Shown: positions 25,437 to 34,872 of the stretch, in pieces
How the letters are laid out: each line of letters opens with the position of its first letter
How positions within the stretch are numbered: the first letter of the stretch is position 1
From: Xaviernesmea rhizosphaerae
GTDB lineage: Bacteria > Pseudomonadota > Alphaproteobacteria > Rhizobiales > Rhizobiaceae
Assembly (NCBI RefSeq): GCF_001938945.1
Contig: NZ_MKIO01000017.1
Span: forward strand, 1-64,000
Reading direction: 5' to 3'
DNA: 64,000 nucleotides
The notes under the pieces: generated by a model
What the model was told of the DNA's origin: nothing
What the model saw: the letters and a program-made list of their open reading frames with translations, nothing else
Database searches by the model: none
Translations under genes and position numbers: made by a program

Positions 25437-26339
25437 TTGAGCGCTGTCGAAACCAGGGAAGGCTTCCTGCCCTTCCGCGACTACAAGACCTGGTACCGTG
25501 TGACCGGCAATCTGCAGAGCGGTCCGCTGCCCCTGGTGGTAGCCCATGGCGGCCCGGGCTGCACCCATGATTATGTCGACAGCTTCAAGGGCATCAGCGC
25601 GCTCGATGGCCGCGCCGTGATCCATTACGACCAGCTCGGCAATGGCAAATCGACCCATCTGCCGGACAAGGGCGCGGATTTCTGGACGCCGGCCCTCTTT
25701 CTGGAAGAGCTGGACGCGCTGCTTTCCCATCTCGGCATTCGCGACCGCTATGCCTTTCTCGGCCAGTCCTGGGGCGGCATGCTGGGGGCCGAACATGCGG
25801 TGCTGAAGCCCGAGGGGCTGAAGGCGCTCGTCATCGCCAATTCGCCTGCCAACATGCACACTTGGGTGGCCGAGGCGAACCGCCTGCGGCGCGACCTGCC
25901 GGCCGAGGTTCAGGCCACGCTTCTGGCGCATGAAGAGGCCGGCACACTGACCCATCCCGATTATATCGCCGCCTCGCGCGTGTTCTATGATCGTCATGTC
26001 TGCCGCGTCACGCCCTGGCCGGAGGATGTGGCGCGCACCTTCGCCGCCATGGACGAGGACAACACGGTCTATCGCCACATGAATGGCCCGACCGAATTCC
26101 ACGTCATCGGCACGATGAAGGACTGGACGATCGAGGAGCGGCTGCCGCAGATCGCGGCGCCGACGCTTCTGATCTCCGGCGCTTATGACGAGGCGACGCC
26201 GGAGGTGGTCCGCCCCTATCGCGAGCGCGTGCCCAATATTCGCTGGGTGCTGTTCGAGGAATCCAGCCACATGCCGCATGTCGAGGAAAAGGCGGCCTGC
26301 CTCAAGGCCGTTTCCGACTTCCTGAAGGAGCATGACTGA
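25437..26339 (+). CDS. pip: Proline-iminopeptidase-like alpha/beta hydrolase (pip2)
   Basis: A 300-residue S33-type hydrolase, related to but distinct from pip1. It shows [13 protein letters not shown], nucleophile elbow [13 protein letters not shown], acid Asp in [11 protein letters not shown] and base His in [10 protein letters not shown]. The start appears to be a TTG at 25437 with AAGGGAGA upstream; no ATG fits. It is a single-gene unit transcribed in the same direction as luxR. Its own palindrome suggests activation by the regulator. Two paralogous peptidases, one on each side, may act on different substrates or in series after uptake by the Dpp-like transporter. Confidence 0.88.
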   Translation: MSAVETREGFLPFRDYKTWYRVTGNLQSGPLPLVVAHGGPGCTHDYVDSFKGISALDGRAVIHYDQLGNGKSTHLPDKGADFWTPALFLEELDALLSHLGIRDRYAFLGQSWGGMLGAEHAVLKPEGLKALVIANSPANMHTWVAEANRLRRDLPAEVQATLLAHEEAGTLTHPDYIAASRVFYDRHVCRVTPWPEDVARTFAAMDEDNTVYRHMNGPTEFHVIGTMKDWTIEERLPQIAAPTLLISGAYDEATPEVVRPYRERVPNIRWVLFEESSHMPHVEEKAACLKAVSDFLKEHD

Positions 26340-26409
26340 GGTGCGGCGGGGCCGGCGAAAGCATTGAGATCGCCCGCCCTCTGTGCTGAATCCGGCTTTC
26401 GAGCCCTTT

Positions 26410-26452
26410 GAAGGCGCCGCTCGGTTCGCACGACCGGCGGCGTCTTTTTCGT
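26410..26452 (+). terminator. Terminator after pip2
   Basis: AAGGCGCCGCTCGGT and ACCGGCGGCGTC pair imperfectly and are followed by TTTTTC. The site lies about 70 bp after the pip2 stop and just before the convergent end of phnN, so it probably ends the pip2 transcript. Confidence 0.6.
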
Positions 26453-26463
26453 CTCAGCGTGCC

Positions 26464-27111
26464 TTATGCCGATTTTCGGTCCGCTACTCCGGGATCGCGG
26501 ATGAAGGCGAGCAGGCGCGCCGCCGTTTCCGCCACCGGGCCTTCATTGACGATGACGAGATCATAATCCTCCGGTCGATCCTCGACCCGGCGGGCAAGCC
26601 GCGCATGGATCTCCGCAACCGTCTCGCGCCCGCGTGCGGCCAGGCGTTCGGCCAGCACGGCCGGGCTGGCCGTGATCAGCACGGTTTCCATGCGGGGAAA
26701 GACGGCGCGGAAATGTGGGAGCGCATGGCGCGAGCCGTTGACGAGGCGGATGCCGCCCTCGGCCACTGCCCGGCAGGTCTCGCGAGGAATGCCATAGGCC
26801 AGCCCGTGCGCCTCCCAGGCGACACAGAAGCGGCCCTCGTCGCGCATGCGCGCAAATTCCGTTTTGTCAGTGGCGTGATGCGCCTCGCCGCCGGCCTCGA
26901 CCGGTCGGGTGATGACCCGGCGAACGACATCGAAATCGACCGCCGGGGCCGCTTCCTCGGCAAGGCGTGCACGCGCGTGATCGATCAGCGTGTCCTTGCC
27001 GGCCCCGGAGGGGCCGACGACCACGATCAGACGGCCAGTTGCGCAGATCGTCGCGGACGCGGCCGCCGACGGCACGGTGTCGGGCTGCCCTGCCTCGGTC
27101 TGCCCGCTCAT
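26464..27111 (-). CDS. phnN: Ribose 1,5-bisphosphate phosphokinase PhnN
   Basis: A 215-residue P-loop kinase with GK-like fold. It makes PRPP from ribose 1,5-bisphosphate, the last step of the C-P lyase pathway. Walker A is VVVGPSGAGKDTLIDH; RVITRPVEAGGEAHHAT matches the PhnN substrate loop; NGSRHALPHF follows. It overlaps phnM by ATGA and is the last gene of the phnCDE1E2MN run. Confidence 0.93.
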   Translation of the reverse strand: MSGQTEAGQPDTVPSAAASATICATGRLIVVVGPSGAGKDTLIDHARARLAEEAAPAVDFDVVRRVITRPVEAGGEAHHATDKTEFARMRDEGRFCVAWEAHGLAYGIPRETCRAVAEGGIRLVNGSRHALPHFRAVFPRMETVLITASPAVLAERLAARGRETVAEIHARLARRVEDRPEDYDLVIVNEGPVAETAARLLAFIRDPGVADRKSA

Positions 27112-28244
27112 GCCACGCGCGCACCCTGGCGCCAGACGGAGCGCACGACCGGCATGCCACCGGCGTGGCGCACCCGCACGAGGTCGGCGCGCAGGCCCGG
27201 GGCGATGCGGCCGCGATCGTCGAGCCCCACGGTCCTGGCCGGGGTGGCGGTGACCAGACGGATGGCGGTGGGCAGGTCCATGCCGCTGTCCGCCAGGATG
27301 AAGGGCGCGTGGATCAGGCTCAGCGGCACATAATCCGATGAGAGCACGTCGAGAACGCCGCGCTCGGCCAGATCGCGCGCGGCGATATTGCCGGAATGCG
27401 ACTTGCCGCGCACGATGTTCGGCGCGCCCATCAGCACGCTCATGCCCTCGGCATGGGAGGCGCTGGCGGCTTCGAGGCTGGTTGGAAATTCGGCGAGACG
27501 CACCCCATAGCGCTTGGCCTCCTCGACATGATCGAGCGTGGCGTCGTCATGCGAGGCGATAGTGATGCCGCGGCGGTGGCATTCGCTGGCGATCGCCTCG
27601 CGATGATGGGCGGCATAGAGCGCGGAGGCTGCCTGCCGGCGCGCGACGAACTGGGCGAAGGCCTCGTCGGAGAGGCCGCGCTTGGTCTTATAATAGAGCG
27701 TATACTGATCCATGGTCTGGAACTGGCGCTGGCCGGGCGCATGGTCCATCAGCGAGGCGAGGCGGACGGTCTCCACATCGTGAAAGGCCTCGAAATGCTC
27801 GAGCACGTCGGCAGACGAGACCTCGCAGCGCAGGTGGATCAGATGGTCGGCGCGCAGCCGGTCCTCGCGCGCGGCGAGCGCCAGCGCATCGGCCATTTCG
27901 CGCATCTCGCCGGGCACAAAGCCCCCATCCTCGTCCGAGCCCATGCGCAGGCAGTCGAACACCGTGGTGATGCCTGAGGTGACCACCTGGGCATCATGCG
28001 CCTGGATGGCCGAGATCATCGACCAGCGCACGCCCGGGCGCGGGGAATAATGGCTTTCCAGATGGTCGGTATGCAGCTCCACCAGACCCGGCAGCAGATA
28101 GTCGCCGCCCAGATCCTCGCCGGCGGCCACCCTGCCTTCGTTCACTTCGGCGATCTTGCCATCGCGCAGCACGAGCGTGCCACCCTCGATCAGCCGGTCT
28201 TCCAGAACCAGCGTGGCGTTGGTGAAGATGGTTTCCTGGGTCAT
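27108..28244 (-). CDS. phnM: Ribose-1-methylphosphonate 5-triphosphate diphosphatase PhnM
   Basis: A 378-residue amidohydrolase-fold enzyme that removes pyrophosphate from alpha-D-ribose 1-methylphosphonate 5-triphosphate. The metal-site motif is PGLVELHTDHLESHY; further ligands are in ITIASHDDATLDHV and LSSDYVPLSL. It follows phnE2 after a 127-bp gap that contains a strong hairpin and overlaps phnN. Length and motifs are normal for the family. Confidence 0.94.
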   Translation of the reverse strand: MTQETIFTNATLVLEDRLIEGGTLVLRDGKIAEVNEGRVAAGEDLGGDYLLPGLVELHTDHLESHYSPRPGVRWSMISAIQAHDAQVVTSGITTVFDCLRMGSDEDGGFVPGEMREMADALALAAREDRLRADHLIHLRCEVSSADVLEHFEAFHDVETVRLASLMDHAPGQRQFQTMDQYTLYYKTKRGLSDEAFAQFVARRQAASALYAAHHREAIASECHRRGITIASHDDATLDHVEEAKRYGVRLAEFPTSLEAASASHAEGMSVLMGAPNIVRGKSHSGNIAARDLAERGVLDVLSSDYVPLSLIHAPFILADSGMDLPTAIRLVTATPARTVGLDDRGRIAPGLRADLVRVRHAGGMPVVRSVWRQGARVA

Positions 28245-28317
28245 TGCGCAGTCTTTCCATTTCGGCAGGGATGATGTGGGTCAGCCACAAGATAATGTTC
28301 AAAAATAGGTCACGGTT

Positions 28318-28338
28318 CGGGCGAAGCCGGTTCGCCCG
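28318..28338 (-). terminator. Hairpin between phnE2 and phnM
   Basis: CGGGCGAA and TTCGCCCG form a perfect 8-bp stem with a 5-nt loop (GCCGG). No T-run follows in the direction of transcription. It may attenuate read-through or protect the upstream transporter mRNA. Confidence 0.45.
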
Positions 28339-28371
28339 GACAAGGTCTTCCGGTCTCGGCGGCTCTTTACC

Positions 28372-29718
28372 TCAGCGACGGGGATCGGTGCCCATCAGCT
28401 TCTGCCGCAGGCGGCTGGAGGCGACGTCGAACAGGAAGGTGACGAGCAGCGTCAGTAGCACCATATAGGCGACATTGGCCCAGTTCGAATTGGTGCGCAT
28501 GGCTTCCCAGAGCTTCAGGCCGATGCCGCCAGCGCCAACCGCGCCGATGGTGGCCGCATCGCGAATGTTTGATTCCCATTGATAGAGTGTCTGGCCGGCC
28601 ATGACGGGCGCCACCTGGGGCATAGTGGCATAGCGGTGGGTCAGGATCGTCGATGCCCCCGTCGACTGAATGCCCTCGCCGGGCTTCTTGTCGATATTTT
28701 CGAGCCCCTCGGCATAGACCTTGCCAAGCGTGCCGGTCTCGGTGAGGAAGATCGCGCCGGCGCCGGCCAGCGGGCCGGGGCCGAAGGCGCGGGTGAGAAA
28801 CAGCGACCAGATCAGAAGGTCCATCGAGCGCAGGAAGTCGAAGAAGCGCTTGATGCAGCTGCCGAGGAAATGGTTCGGCGTGATGTTGCGCGCGGCCATG
28901 AAGGCCAACGGAAAGGCCAGAACCGCCCCGAGCAAGGTGCCGAGAAAGGCCATGACCACGGTCTGTGCGAGCTTCACCCAGACATCGCCATGCTGCCAGG
29001 CGGAGTTGTTCCAGATATTGTCCAGAGCCAGAGACAGGTTAGACTGACTGGGATCGAGCCGCGCGTCGGAAAATATCAGGCCAAGTGTTTCGGAGGCGGA
29101 TTTTCCAAAGAAGGGCGAGCTGGTGTCGAAGACGAAATTCGCCCATCCGAAGAAGCGCTTGCGAACCTTGACGCGATCTGCGGAGAGGCTGACATCGCCG
29201 GAAAAGCCGAGATCGGCCAGCACGTCCTCGTCATAGACCGTCACCCAGGCTGGCGGCTTCCCCTCGATGACCGGCTTGCCGCTGGTCACATCGATGTGGA
29301 CGGTGGCGCCGCGCGCCACGATCGTTGTGCCCGTGGTGGCGATCGTCACGCCGCCGCTGCCGAAAGGAATGAATTTCGAGCCGTCGGGCTTCGTCACGAC
29401 CCAATCCGGATGCGGGTCGTCGCCAAGCGGCGAGAAGCGCGGGTAGCGGATGGTGATGCCATCTTTCCCCAAACGAAACTCCGGCTGAACGTCATAGCTG
29501 ACCCACTGGCGCAGATAGAGGCCCATGCGGAACCATTGCGCTTCCGAAACGATGCGCGGAATGTCGAAGAACCAGAGCGCATAGACGCCGTAAAGCAGCG
29601 TGGCCATGACGACGATCAGCGGCATCAGACGCTGAAGCGGCTTGCTTTTGAGAAGATGCGCGTGGCGCGCTTCGATCTCCTGGCGGTGGGCGGCGGTGAT
29701 CTGGCTCATGACGGTCAC
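28372..29718 (-). CDS. phnE2: Phosphonate ABC transporter permease PhnE2 (long form)
   Basis: 448 residues, well above the roughly 260-300 of a short PhnE. A first membrane helix (LMPLIVVMATLLYGVYALWF) is followed by a soluble, probably periplasmic insert of about 200 residues. The usual permease core comes next, with the EAA-type loop ASTILTHRYATMPQVAPVMA and AATIGAVGAGGIGLKLWEAM. The insert may help receive substrate from PhnD. The gene overlaps phnE1 by ATGA. Together with PhnE1 it forms the membrane channel. Confidence 0.9.
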   Translation of the reverse strand: MTVMSQITAAHRQEIEARHAHLLKSKPLQRLMPLIVVMATLLYGVYALWFFDIPRIVSEAQWFRMGLYLRQWVSYDVQPEFRLGKDGITIRYPRFSPLGDDPHPDWVVTKPDGSKFIPFGSGGVTIATTGTTIVARGATVHIDVTSGKPVIEGKPPAWVTVYDEDVLADLGFSGDVSLSADRVKVRKRFFGWANFVFDTSSPFFGKSASETLGLIFSDARLDPSQSNLSLALDNIWNNSAWQHGDVWVKLAQTVVMAFLGTLLGAVLAFPLAFMAARNITPNHFLGSCIKRFFDFLRSMDLLIWSLFLTRAFGPGPLAGAGAIFLTETGTLGKVYAEGLENIDKKPGEGIQSTGASTILTHRYATMPQVAPVMAGQTLYQWESNIRDAATIGAVGAGGIGLKLWEAMRTNSNWANVAYMVLLTLLVTFLFDVASSRLRQKLMGTDPRR

Positions 29719-30674
29719 ACGTGCTGGAGGATGAGGTCGTCGCCGACAAGACGGCGGCGCAGCCAGGCGGAGAATTGATCGACGGCGACGACGGTCAGGA
29801 ACAGAAGCAGCATCATCGCCAGCGTCTTGGCACCGAAGCCGCGTGAAATCGCCAGCTTCAGCTCCTCACCGATGCCGCCCGCGCCGACCGCACCCAGGAT
29901 GGTGGAGGAGCGGACATTGATCTCGAACCGCAGCAGACCGTATGAGAGATAGTTGGGCAGCACCTGGGGCAGCACGGCAAAGCGCATGCGCTCGAACCAG
30001 TTGGCGCCCACGGCGCCGACCCCTTCATGCGCCTTCATGTCGATGTTTTCCGCCACCTCGTAGAACTGCTTTCCGAGCGCGCCGATGGCATGCAAGGACA
30101 CGGCGATGATCGCGGAAACCGGGCCAATGGAAAGAACGGCGGCGAAAAGACCGGCGATGACGATTGTCGGAAAAGCGCGCAGGAATTCCAGGGTTCGCCG
30201 GGCAAGAAAGCAGGCCGGGCGCGAAGGCGAAAGGTTCTGCGCTGCGAGTAGGCTCAGCGGCACCGCCACGAAAAACGAGATCAGCGTCGCGACCATCGCC
30301 ACGTTGAGCGTGACGAACATCAGCTGGAAATATTCCGGAATGTAGAACGAGCCGAAAACATAGACCCGCCCGACATCGAAATTATACTCCTCGCTGCCCG
30401 TATCGTGCACGCTCGGCAGATCGAACAGAGCACGCCAGACATCCGACCATTCGCGCGGCATCAGCCAGCTCGTAAAGTCGAACAGATGCGGCAACCGGTC
30501 AAAGAAGTGGCCGGCATTGCTCTCGTCGGCGAACTGGACCGAGGCGACGAAGGCATAGGCCAGGATCAGCAGACCGATGATCGTGTAAAGCCGCCGCGTG
30601 AAGATCATGCGGCTCCATTCCGTGTGGACGGAATGGACGGCGGGCGAGATGTGATGAGCGCGAGAAGACGTCAT
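29715..30674 (-). CDS. phnE1: Phosphonate ABC transporter permease PhnE1
   Basis: A 319-residue permease with one N-terminal helix (RLYTIIGLLILAYAFVASV), a loop and a five-helix core. The conserved loop is GANWFERMRFAVLPQVLPNY and the glycine motif is STILGAVGAGGIGEELKLAI. The start is placed at the ATG at 30674 (MTSSRAHHISPAVHS); the open frame further upstream is Arg-rich and overlaps the phnD side. It couples to PhnC and PhnD. Confidence 0.9.
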   Translation of the reverse strand: MTSSRAHHISPAVHSVHTEWSRMIFTRRLYTIIGLLILAYAFVASVQFADESNAGHFFDRLPHLFDFTSWLMPREWSDVWRALFDLPSVHDTGSEEYNFDVGRVYVFGSFYIPEYFQLMFVTLNVAMVATLISFFVAVPLSLLAAQNLSPSRPACFLARRTLEFLRAFPTIVIAGLFAAVLSIGPVSAIIAVSLHAIGALGKQFYEVAENIDMKAHEGVGAVGANWFERMRFAVLPQVLPNYLSYGLLRFEINVRSSTILGAVGAGGIGEELKLAISRGFGAKTLAMMLLLFLTVVAVDQFSAWLRRRLVGDDLILQHV

Positions 30675-30742
30675 GGCGGGAACTTTCCGGAAACGGACGG
30701 CCGCGTGACCTGCGGCCGTCCAGAATGCAAGACCGCGCCGGA

Positions 30743-31648
30743 TCAGCCGCCGATCGACTGCTTGCGGACGTCGATGATGGCGTCGTAGAAGCCCGGTTCG
30801 ACCTTGACGTAGCCGACATAGTCGCCGCCTTCGACGGCGTTGAAGCACTTGGCGTCCTTCTTCGGCAGGGCCATGAAGAAGTCGGTCAGCTTGGTCTTCC
30901 ACTGGTCGTCGAGCTTGTTCTGAACGACGAGCGGGCCGTTCGGGATCAGCGGCGAGCGCCAGACTTCGACCAGCTTGTTCGGATCGACCGTGCCCTTGGC
31001 GACGACCTTGTGGAAGGTGCCGGAGGTGAAGCCATCCTTGAAGTCGCCGATACCCGAGGAATCGTCGACGGCAATATCGACCTTGCCGTCATAGGCGGCG
31101 AGAAGGTTGTTCTCGTGGCCGCCATTGAACTGGGTCTTGGCGAAATACTTGTCGTTCGGCATGCCGGTGGTCTTCGGGATCTGCGTCAGGGGAACGAGGT
31201 AGCCCGAGGTGGAGTCCGGATCGGCATAGCCGAGCGTCTTGCCCTTGGCGTCGGCGATCGACTTGATGCCGGAATCCTTGCGGGCGAGACCGATCGAGTA
31301 GTAGCCGGTCGAGCCGTCGGCCTGCTTGGTCGTCAGGATCGGGGTGACGGCCTTGGCATCCTTCAGATAGATCTTGGCATAGCCGGAGGCGCCGAGTTCG
31401 GCGAAATCGAGCGTGCCGCCGAGCAGGCCCTGGATCACGCCGTCATAATCGGCGGCCGGGAAGAGCGAGACCTTCTCGAAGCCGAATTCCTTCTTCAGGT
31501 GGTCGGCCAGGCAAGCATAGTTGCGCAGACGGTCGGTTTCGTTTTCGCCACCGAGAATGCCGATACGGAATTCCTTGAGGTCCTGTGCGACAGCGGAGCC
31601 GGCGAGCGCGGCGAGCGCGACGGCGGCGAGCAGGGTCTTCTTCAGCAT
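30743..31648 (-). CDS. phnD: Phosphonate-binding periplasmic protein PhnD
   Basis: 301 residues with a signal peptide (MLKKTLLAAVALAALAGSA, then VAQD). The mature protein has the PhnD pattern EFRIGILGGENETDRLRNYA, LDFAELGASGYAKIYL and DPDSTSGYLVPLTQ. The PDSTSGY region corresponds to the phosphonate-binding loop. It captures phosphonates for the PhnC-PhnE1-PhnE2 importer. It lies 98 bp downstream of phnC in the same operon. Confidence 0.94.
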   Translation of the reverse strand: MLKKTLLAAVALAALAGSAVAQDLKEFRIGILGGENETDRLRNYACLADHLKKEFGFEKVSLFPAADYDGVIQGLLGGTLDFAELGASGYAKIYLKDAKAVTPILTTKQADGSTGYYSIGLARKDSGIKSIADAKGKTLGYADPDSTSGYLVPLTQIPKTTGMPNDKYFAKTQFNGGHENNLLAAYDGKVDIAVDDSSGIGDFKDGFTSGTFHKVVAKGTVDPNKLVEVWRSPLIPNGPLVVQNKLDDQWKTKLTDFFMALPKKDAKCFNAVEGGDYVGYVKVEPGFYDAIIDVRKQSIGG

Positions 31649-31746
31649 GGTTGCTCTCCTGTTTGTCCGGCATCATGCCGGAAGCGGATCATGAGATATC
31701 GTCCCGCCGGAGGCGGCGGGTGGCAGTCGCCGCGTCGTGCCGGATC

Positions 31747-32598
31747 TCAGGCGTTCGCCATCGATCCTTCGCGCGCGGATGGGGTCGCCCCGACCTGGGC
31801 GGCGATGGCCGAGGCGGGAAGGGCAGTGGAGGTCATGCTCTCATCGATGCCGACGCCGTCGCGGCCCGTGCCGTAGATCGCCGAGACCGCCTGCGCGGTC
31901 AGCGCGTCGGGCGGTCCGTCGAACACGACGCGGCCCTGGGCCATGCCGATGATGCGCTCGCAATAGCTGCGGGCGGTGTCGAGCGTGTGCAGGTTGGTGA
32001 TGACGGTGATGCCCTCGCGCTCGTTGATGTCGCGCAGCGAGTCCATCACGATCTTGGCGTTGAGCGGATCGAGCGAGGCGATCGGCTCGTCGGCCAGAAG
32101 CATCTTCGGCTCCTGCATCAGCGCGCGGGCAATCGCCACGCGCTGCTGCTGGCCGCCCGAAAGCGTGCCGGCCGCCTGCAGCGCCGTCTGCTCGATGCCG
32201 AGCCGTTCCAGCGCGGCAATCGCCAGGATGCGCTCCTCGCGGGTAAAGAGGCCGAGCACGCTGGACAGCGTCGAGCGGCGGTTCAGCCGGCCGAGCAGAA
32301 CATTGGTCAGCACGTCGAGGCGCGGCACCAGGTTGAACTGCTGGAAGATCATCGCGCAGTCGCTCTGCCAGCGCCGAAGCGCGGCACCCTTGAGCTTGGA
32401 CACGTCGAGATCGCCAAAGCGGATAACGCCCTCGCTCGGATCGACCAGGCGGTTGATCATGCGCAGGAGCGTCGATTTGCCGGCGCCGGAGCGGCCGATG
32501 ATGCCGACCATCTGGCCATGCGGGATGGTCAGGGTCACCTGATCGACGGCAGTCTTGCCATGGAAGCGGCGGGTGACCTGTTGAAGCTCGAAATTCAT
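31747..32598 (-). CDS. phnC: Phosphonate ABC transporter ATPase PhnC
   Basis: A 283-residue ATPase with Walker [22 protein letters not shown]-loop [14 protein letters not shown], signature [16 protein letters not shown] and Walker [13 protein letters not shown]. It is the first gene of the transporter run. A Pho-box-like sequence lies 66 bp upstream of its ATG, so phosphate starvation probably induces the operon through PhoB. Confidence 0.95.
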   Translation of the reverse strand: MNFELQQVTRRFHGKTAVDQVTLTIPHGQMVGIIGRSGAGKSTLLRMINRLVDPSEGVIRFGDLDVSKLKGAALRRWQSDCAMIFQQFNLVPRLDVLTNVLLGRLNRRSTLSSVLGLFTREERILAIAALERLGIEQTALQAAGTLSGGQQQRVAIARALMQEPKMLLADEPIASLDPLNAKIVMDSLRDINEREGITVITNLHTLDTARSYCERIIGMAQGRVVFDGPPDALTAQAVSAIYGTGRDGVGIDESMTSTALPASAIAAQVGATPSAREGSMANA

Positions 32599-32663
32599 GA
32601 GCCGGCTCTTTAATTGGATCGGGATGGGCTGCCTATGCCTTTGACCCGATCCGTGAACTGGTC

Positions 32664-32681
32664 GTGTCAGTTTGATGTCAG
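32664..32681 (-). promoter_or_regulatory. Pho box upstream of phnC
   Basis: Read on the minus strand the site is CTGACATCAAACTGACAC: two 7-bp half repeats separated by four bases, very close to the PhoB consensus CTGTCAT-N4-CTGTCAC. It lies in the 111-bp gap between the acetyltransferase gene and phnC and points toward phnC, which indicates a separate PhoB-driven promoter for the uptake genes. Confidence 0.75.
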
Positions 32682-32709
32682 TTTTGTAAAACTGGCGAAA
32701 AGCCCGACC

Positions 32710-33324
32710 TCAGCCATCATATTTGATCAGGAAATCCTCGGCCGACAGGCTGCGGAAGTCTTCGAGTGCTGCGCGCAGCCGGTCGTGCTCCCAGTCCCAC
32801 CAGGTCAGCCGGTCGAGCCGCGCGCCGATTTCGGGGGCAAAGCGCGGGCGGATCGGCCGGGCCGGCACGCCGCCGACGACCGTATAGGGCGCGACATCGC
32901 GGGTGACGACGGCGCCCGCGCCGATGACCGCGCCATTGCCGACGGTGACGCCGGCCACCAGCGTGGCGCCATGGCCGATCCAGACGTCATGGCCGATAAC
33001 CACGCGTTTTGCCCGGCGGGCGGCGAAGAAGTCCGCTTCGTTTTCCGCATCGGGCCAGTAGTCGCCGGCGCGATAGGTGAAATGATGCATCGTCGCCCGG
33101 TCCATCGGATGATTGGTGGCGTTGATGCGCACGTCCGCAGCAATATTGACGAACTTTCCGATTGTGGTGCACCAGACCCGGCCGCCCTCCATGATGTAGG
33201 AATAATCGCCAAGTTCGGTCTCGGAGATGCGGCAGAACTCGGCCACTTCGGTATAGCGGCCGAGCGTGCAGGCGCTGACGCGCGCGGTCGGGTCGATCAG
33301 GGGTTCGATGGAGAGCTTGGTCAT
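32710..33324 (-). CDS. Phosphonate-metabolism acetyltransferase, left-handed beta-helix
   Basis: A 204-residue hexapeptide-repeat acyltransferase. The coil repeats are visible at [20 protein letters not shown] then [20 protein letters not shown], and His in [15 protein letters not shown] fits the catalytic base region. It resembles the transferase often encoded inside rhizobial C-P lyase operons between phnL and the uptake genes. Its exact substrate is not established to my knowledge. It overlaps phnL by ATGA, which ties it to the C-P lyase operon. Confidence 0.85.
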   Translation of the reverse strand: MTKLSIEPLIDPTARVSACTLGRYTEVAEFCRISETELGDYSYIMEGGRVWCTTIGKFVNIAADVRINATNHPMDRATMHHFTYRAGDYWPDAENEADFFAARRAKRVVIGHDVWIGHGATLVAGVTVGNGAVIGAGAVVTRDVAPYTVVGGVPARPIRPRFAPEIGARLDRLTWWDWEHDRLRAALEDFRSLSAEDFLIKYDG

Positions 33325-34031
33325 GCGGCAGCGTCCTTGCGGGCGGAAAAGGCGGAGACGTCGATGATGCGGTCGGCTACGCGGGCGCGCACGTCGTCAT
33401 CGTGGAAAATGCCGAGGAGCGCGGTGCCGGCCTGCTTGCGGGCTTCGATCATCTCGACCACCACGGCGCGGTTAACCGCGTCCAGCGAGGCGGTGGGTTC
33501 GTCGAGCAGCAGGATCCTGTGATCGGTGATGAAGCCGCGGGCGATGTTGACGCGCTGCTGCTCGCCGCCTGAGAAAGTGGCCGGCGGCAGGCGCCAGAGC
33601 GCTTCCGGAAGATTGAGCCGGCTTAGGAGTTCGGCGGCCTTGTCGCGTGCGGTTTCGGCCGCTTCGCCGCGGGCGATCAGCGGCTCGGCCACCACGTCGA
33701 TCGCCGCCACGCGCGGCAGGGTGCGCAGGAACTGGCTGACATAGCCGAGCGTCGCGCGGCGGATGTCGATCACCGCGCGCGGGCTGGCCGTGGCGAGATC
33801 GACGAAGCCGCCCGCATGCTCGATCAGGATCTGCCCGGCATCGATGGCGTAATTGCCGTAGAGCATCTTCAGGATCGAGGATTTGCCTACGCCCGAGGGG
33901 CCGCCGAGCACGGCGCATTCGCCGGCTTTCAGCGAGAAGCTGACATTGTCGACCACGGGCAGCACCAGGCCGCCGCGCAGATGCATGGTGAAGCTCTTGC
34001 GAACCTCGCTGACGACGAGAGGCGTCGACAT
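33321..34031 (-). CDS. phnL: C-P lyase complex ATPase-like protein PhnL
   Basis: A 236-residue ABC-type protein with Walker [20 protein letters not shown], signature [15 protein letters not shown] and Walker [13 protein letters not shown]. PhnL is needed for formation of ribose-1-phosphonate triphosphate with PhnGHI and is not a transporter subunit. It lies 24 bp after phnK and overlaps the acetyltransferase gene. Confidence 0.93.
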   Translation of the reverse strand: MSTPLVVSEVRKSFTMHLRGGLVLPVVDNVSFSLKAGECAVLGGPSGVGKSSILKMLYGNYAIDAGQILIEHAGGFVDLATASPRAVIDIRRATLGYVSQFLRTLPRVAAIDVVAEPLIARGEAAETARDKAAELLSRLNLPEALWRLPPATFSGGEQQRVNIARGFITDHRILLLDEPTASLDAVNRAVVVEMIEARKQAGTALLGIFHDDDVRARVADRIIDVSAFSARKDAAA

Positions 34032-34055
34032 GGCATGTCCTTTCGAAAACAGGCC

Positions 34056-34835
34056 TCAGACCTGCAGGATGGAGGAGACGAGCAGCTGGGTGTAAGGCTC
34101 GCGCGGGTCGTCGAGCACGCGGTCGGTCAGCCCCGCCTCGATCACCCGCCCGTCCTTCATCACCATCATCCGGTGCGAAAGCAGCCGGGCCACGGCGAGG
34201 TCATGGGTGACGAGGATCACGGCCAGGCCGAGATCGCTGACGAGGCCGCGCAGGAGATCGAGCAGGCGCGCCTGCACCGAGACGTCCAGGCCGCCGGTCG
34301 GCTCGTCCATGAACACCAGGCGCGGGGCGGTGACGAGGTTGCGGGCGATCTGCAGCCGCTGGCGCATGCCGCCGGAAAAGGCGCGCGGCGGATCATCGAC
34401 GCGGTCGGTGTTGATCTCCACGCGCTGCAGCCAGTCCACCGCCGTCTCGCGGATATGGCCGTAATGGCGCGCGCCCACCGCCATCAGCCGCTCGCCGACA
34501 TTGGCGCCGGCCGAAACCGTCATGCGCAGCCCGTCGGCCGGGTTTTGGTGGACGAAGCCCCAGTCGGTGCGCATCAGGAAGCGCCGCTCGGCCTCGCCCA
34601 TGTCGGACAGCGCGCGCAGGCGGCCGTCGCGCATGCGGTATTCCACGCGGCCGGCCTGGGCCTGCAGCCGGCTGGAGACGCAATTGAGCAGCGTCGTCTT
34701 GCCGGAGCCGGACTCGCCCACGATCGCCAGCACCTCGCCGGGCCACAGGTCGAAGGACACGTCGAGGCAGCCGATCCGCCCGCCATAGAAGCGCGACAGG
34801 TTGCTGACTTTGAGAAGCGGTTGTTCTGCTGTCAT
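34056..34835 (-). CDS. phnK: C-P lyase complex ATPase-like protein PhnK
   Basis: A 259-residue ABC-type protein that binds the C-P lyase core (PhnGHIJ). Walker A is [20 protein letters not shown]; the signature is [16 protein letters not shown]; Walker B is VFMDEPTGGLD. Two adjacent ATG codons (34838 and 34835) follow AGGAGG; the second has the better spacing and is used here. It is 37 bp downstream of phnJ. Confidence 0.93.
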   Translation of the reverse strand: MTAEQPLLKVSNLSRFYGGRIGCLDVSFDLWPGEVLAIVGESGSGKTTLLNCVSSRLQAQAGRVEYRMRDGRLRALSDMGEAERRFLMRTDWGFVHQNPADGLRMTVSAGANVGERLMAVGARHYGHIRETAVDWLQRVEINTDRVDDPPRAFSGGMRQRLQIARNLVTAPRLVFMDEPTGGLDVSVQARLLDLLRGLVSDLGLAVILVTHDLAVARLLSHRMMVMKDGRVIEAGLTDRVLDDPREPYTQLLVSSILQV

Positions 34836-34872
34836 CATCTCCTCCTGGGGAGCTGCAGAAAGGAAACAGGGA

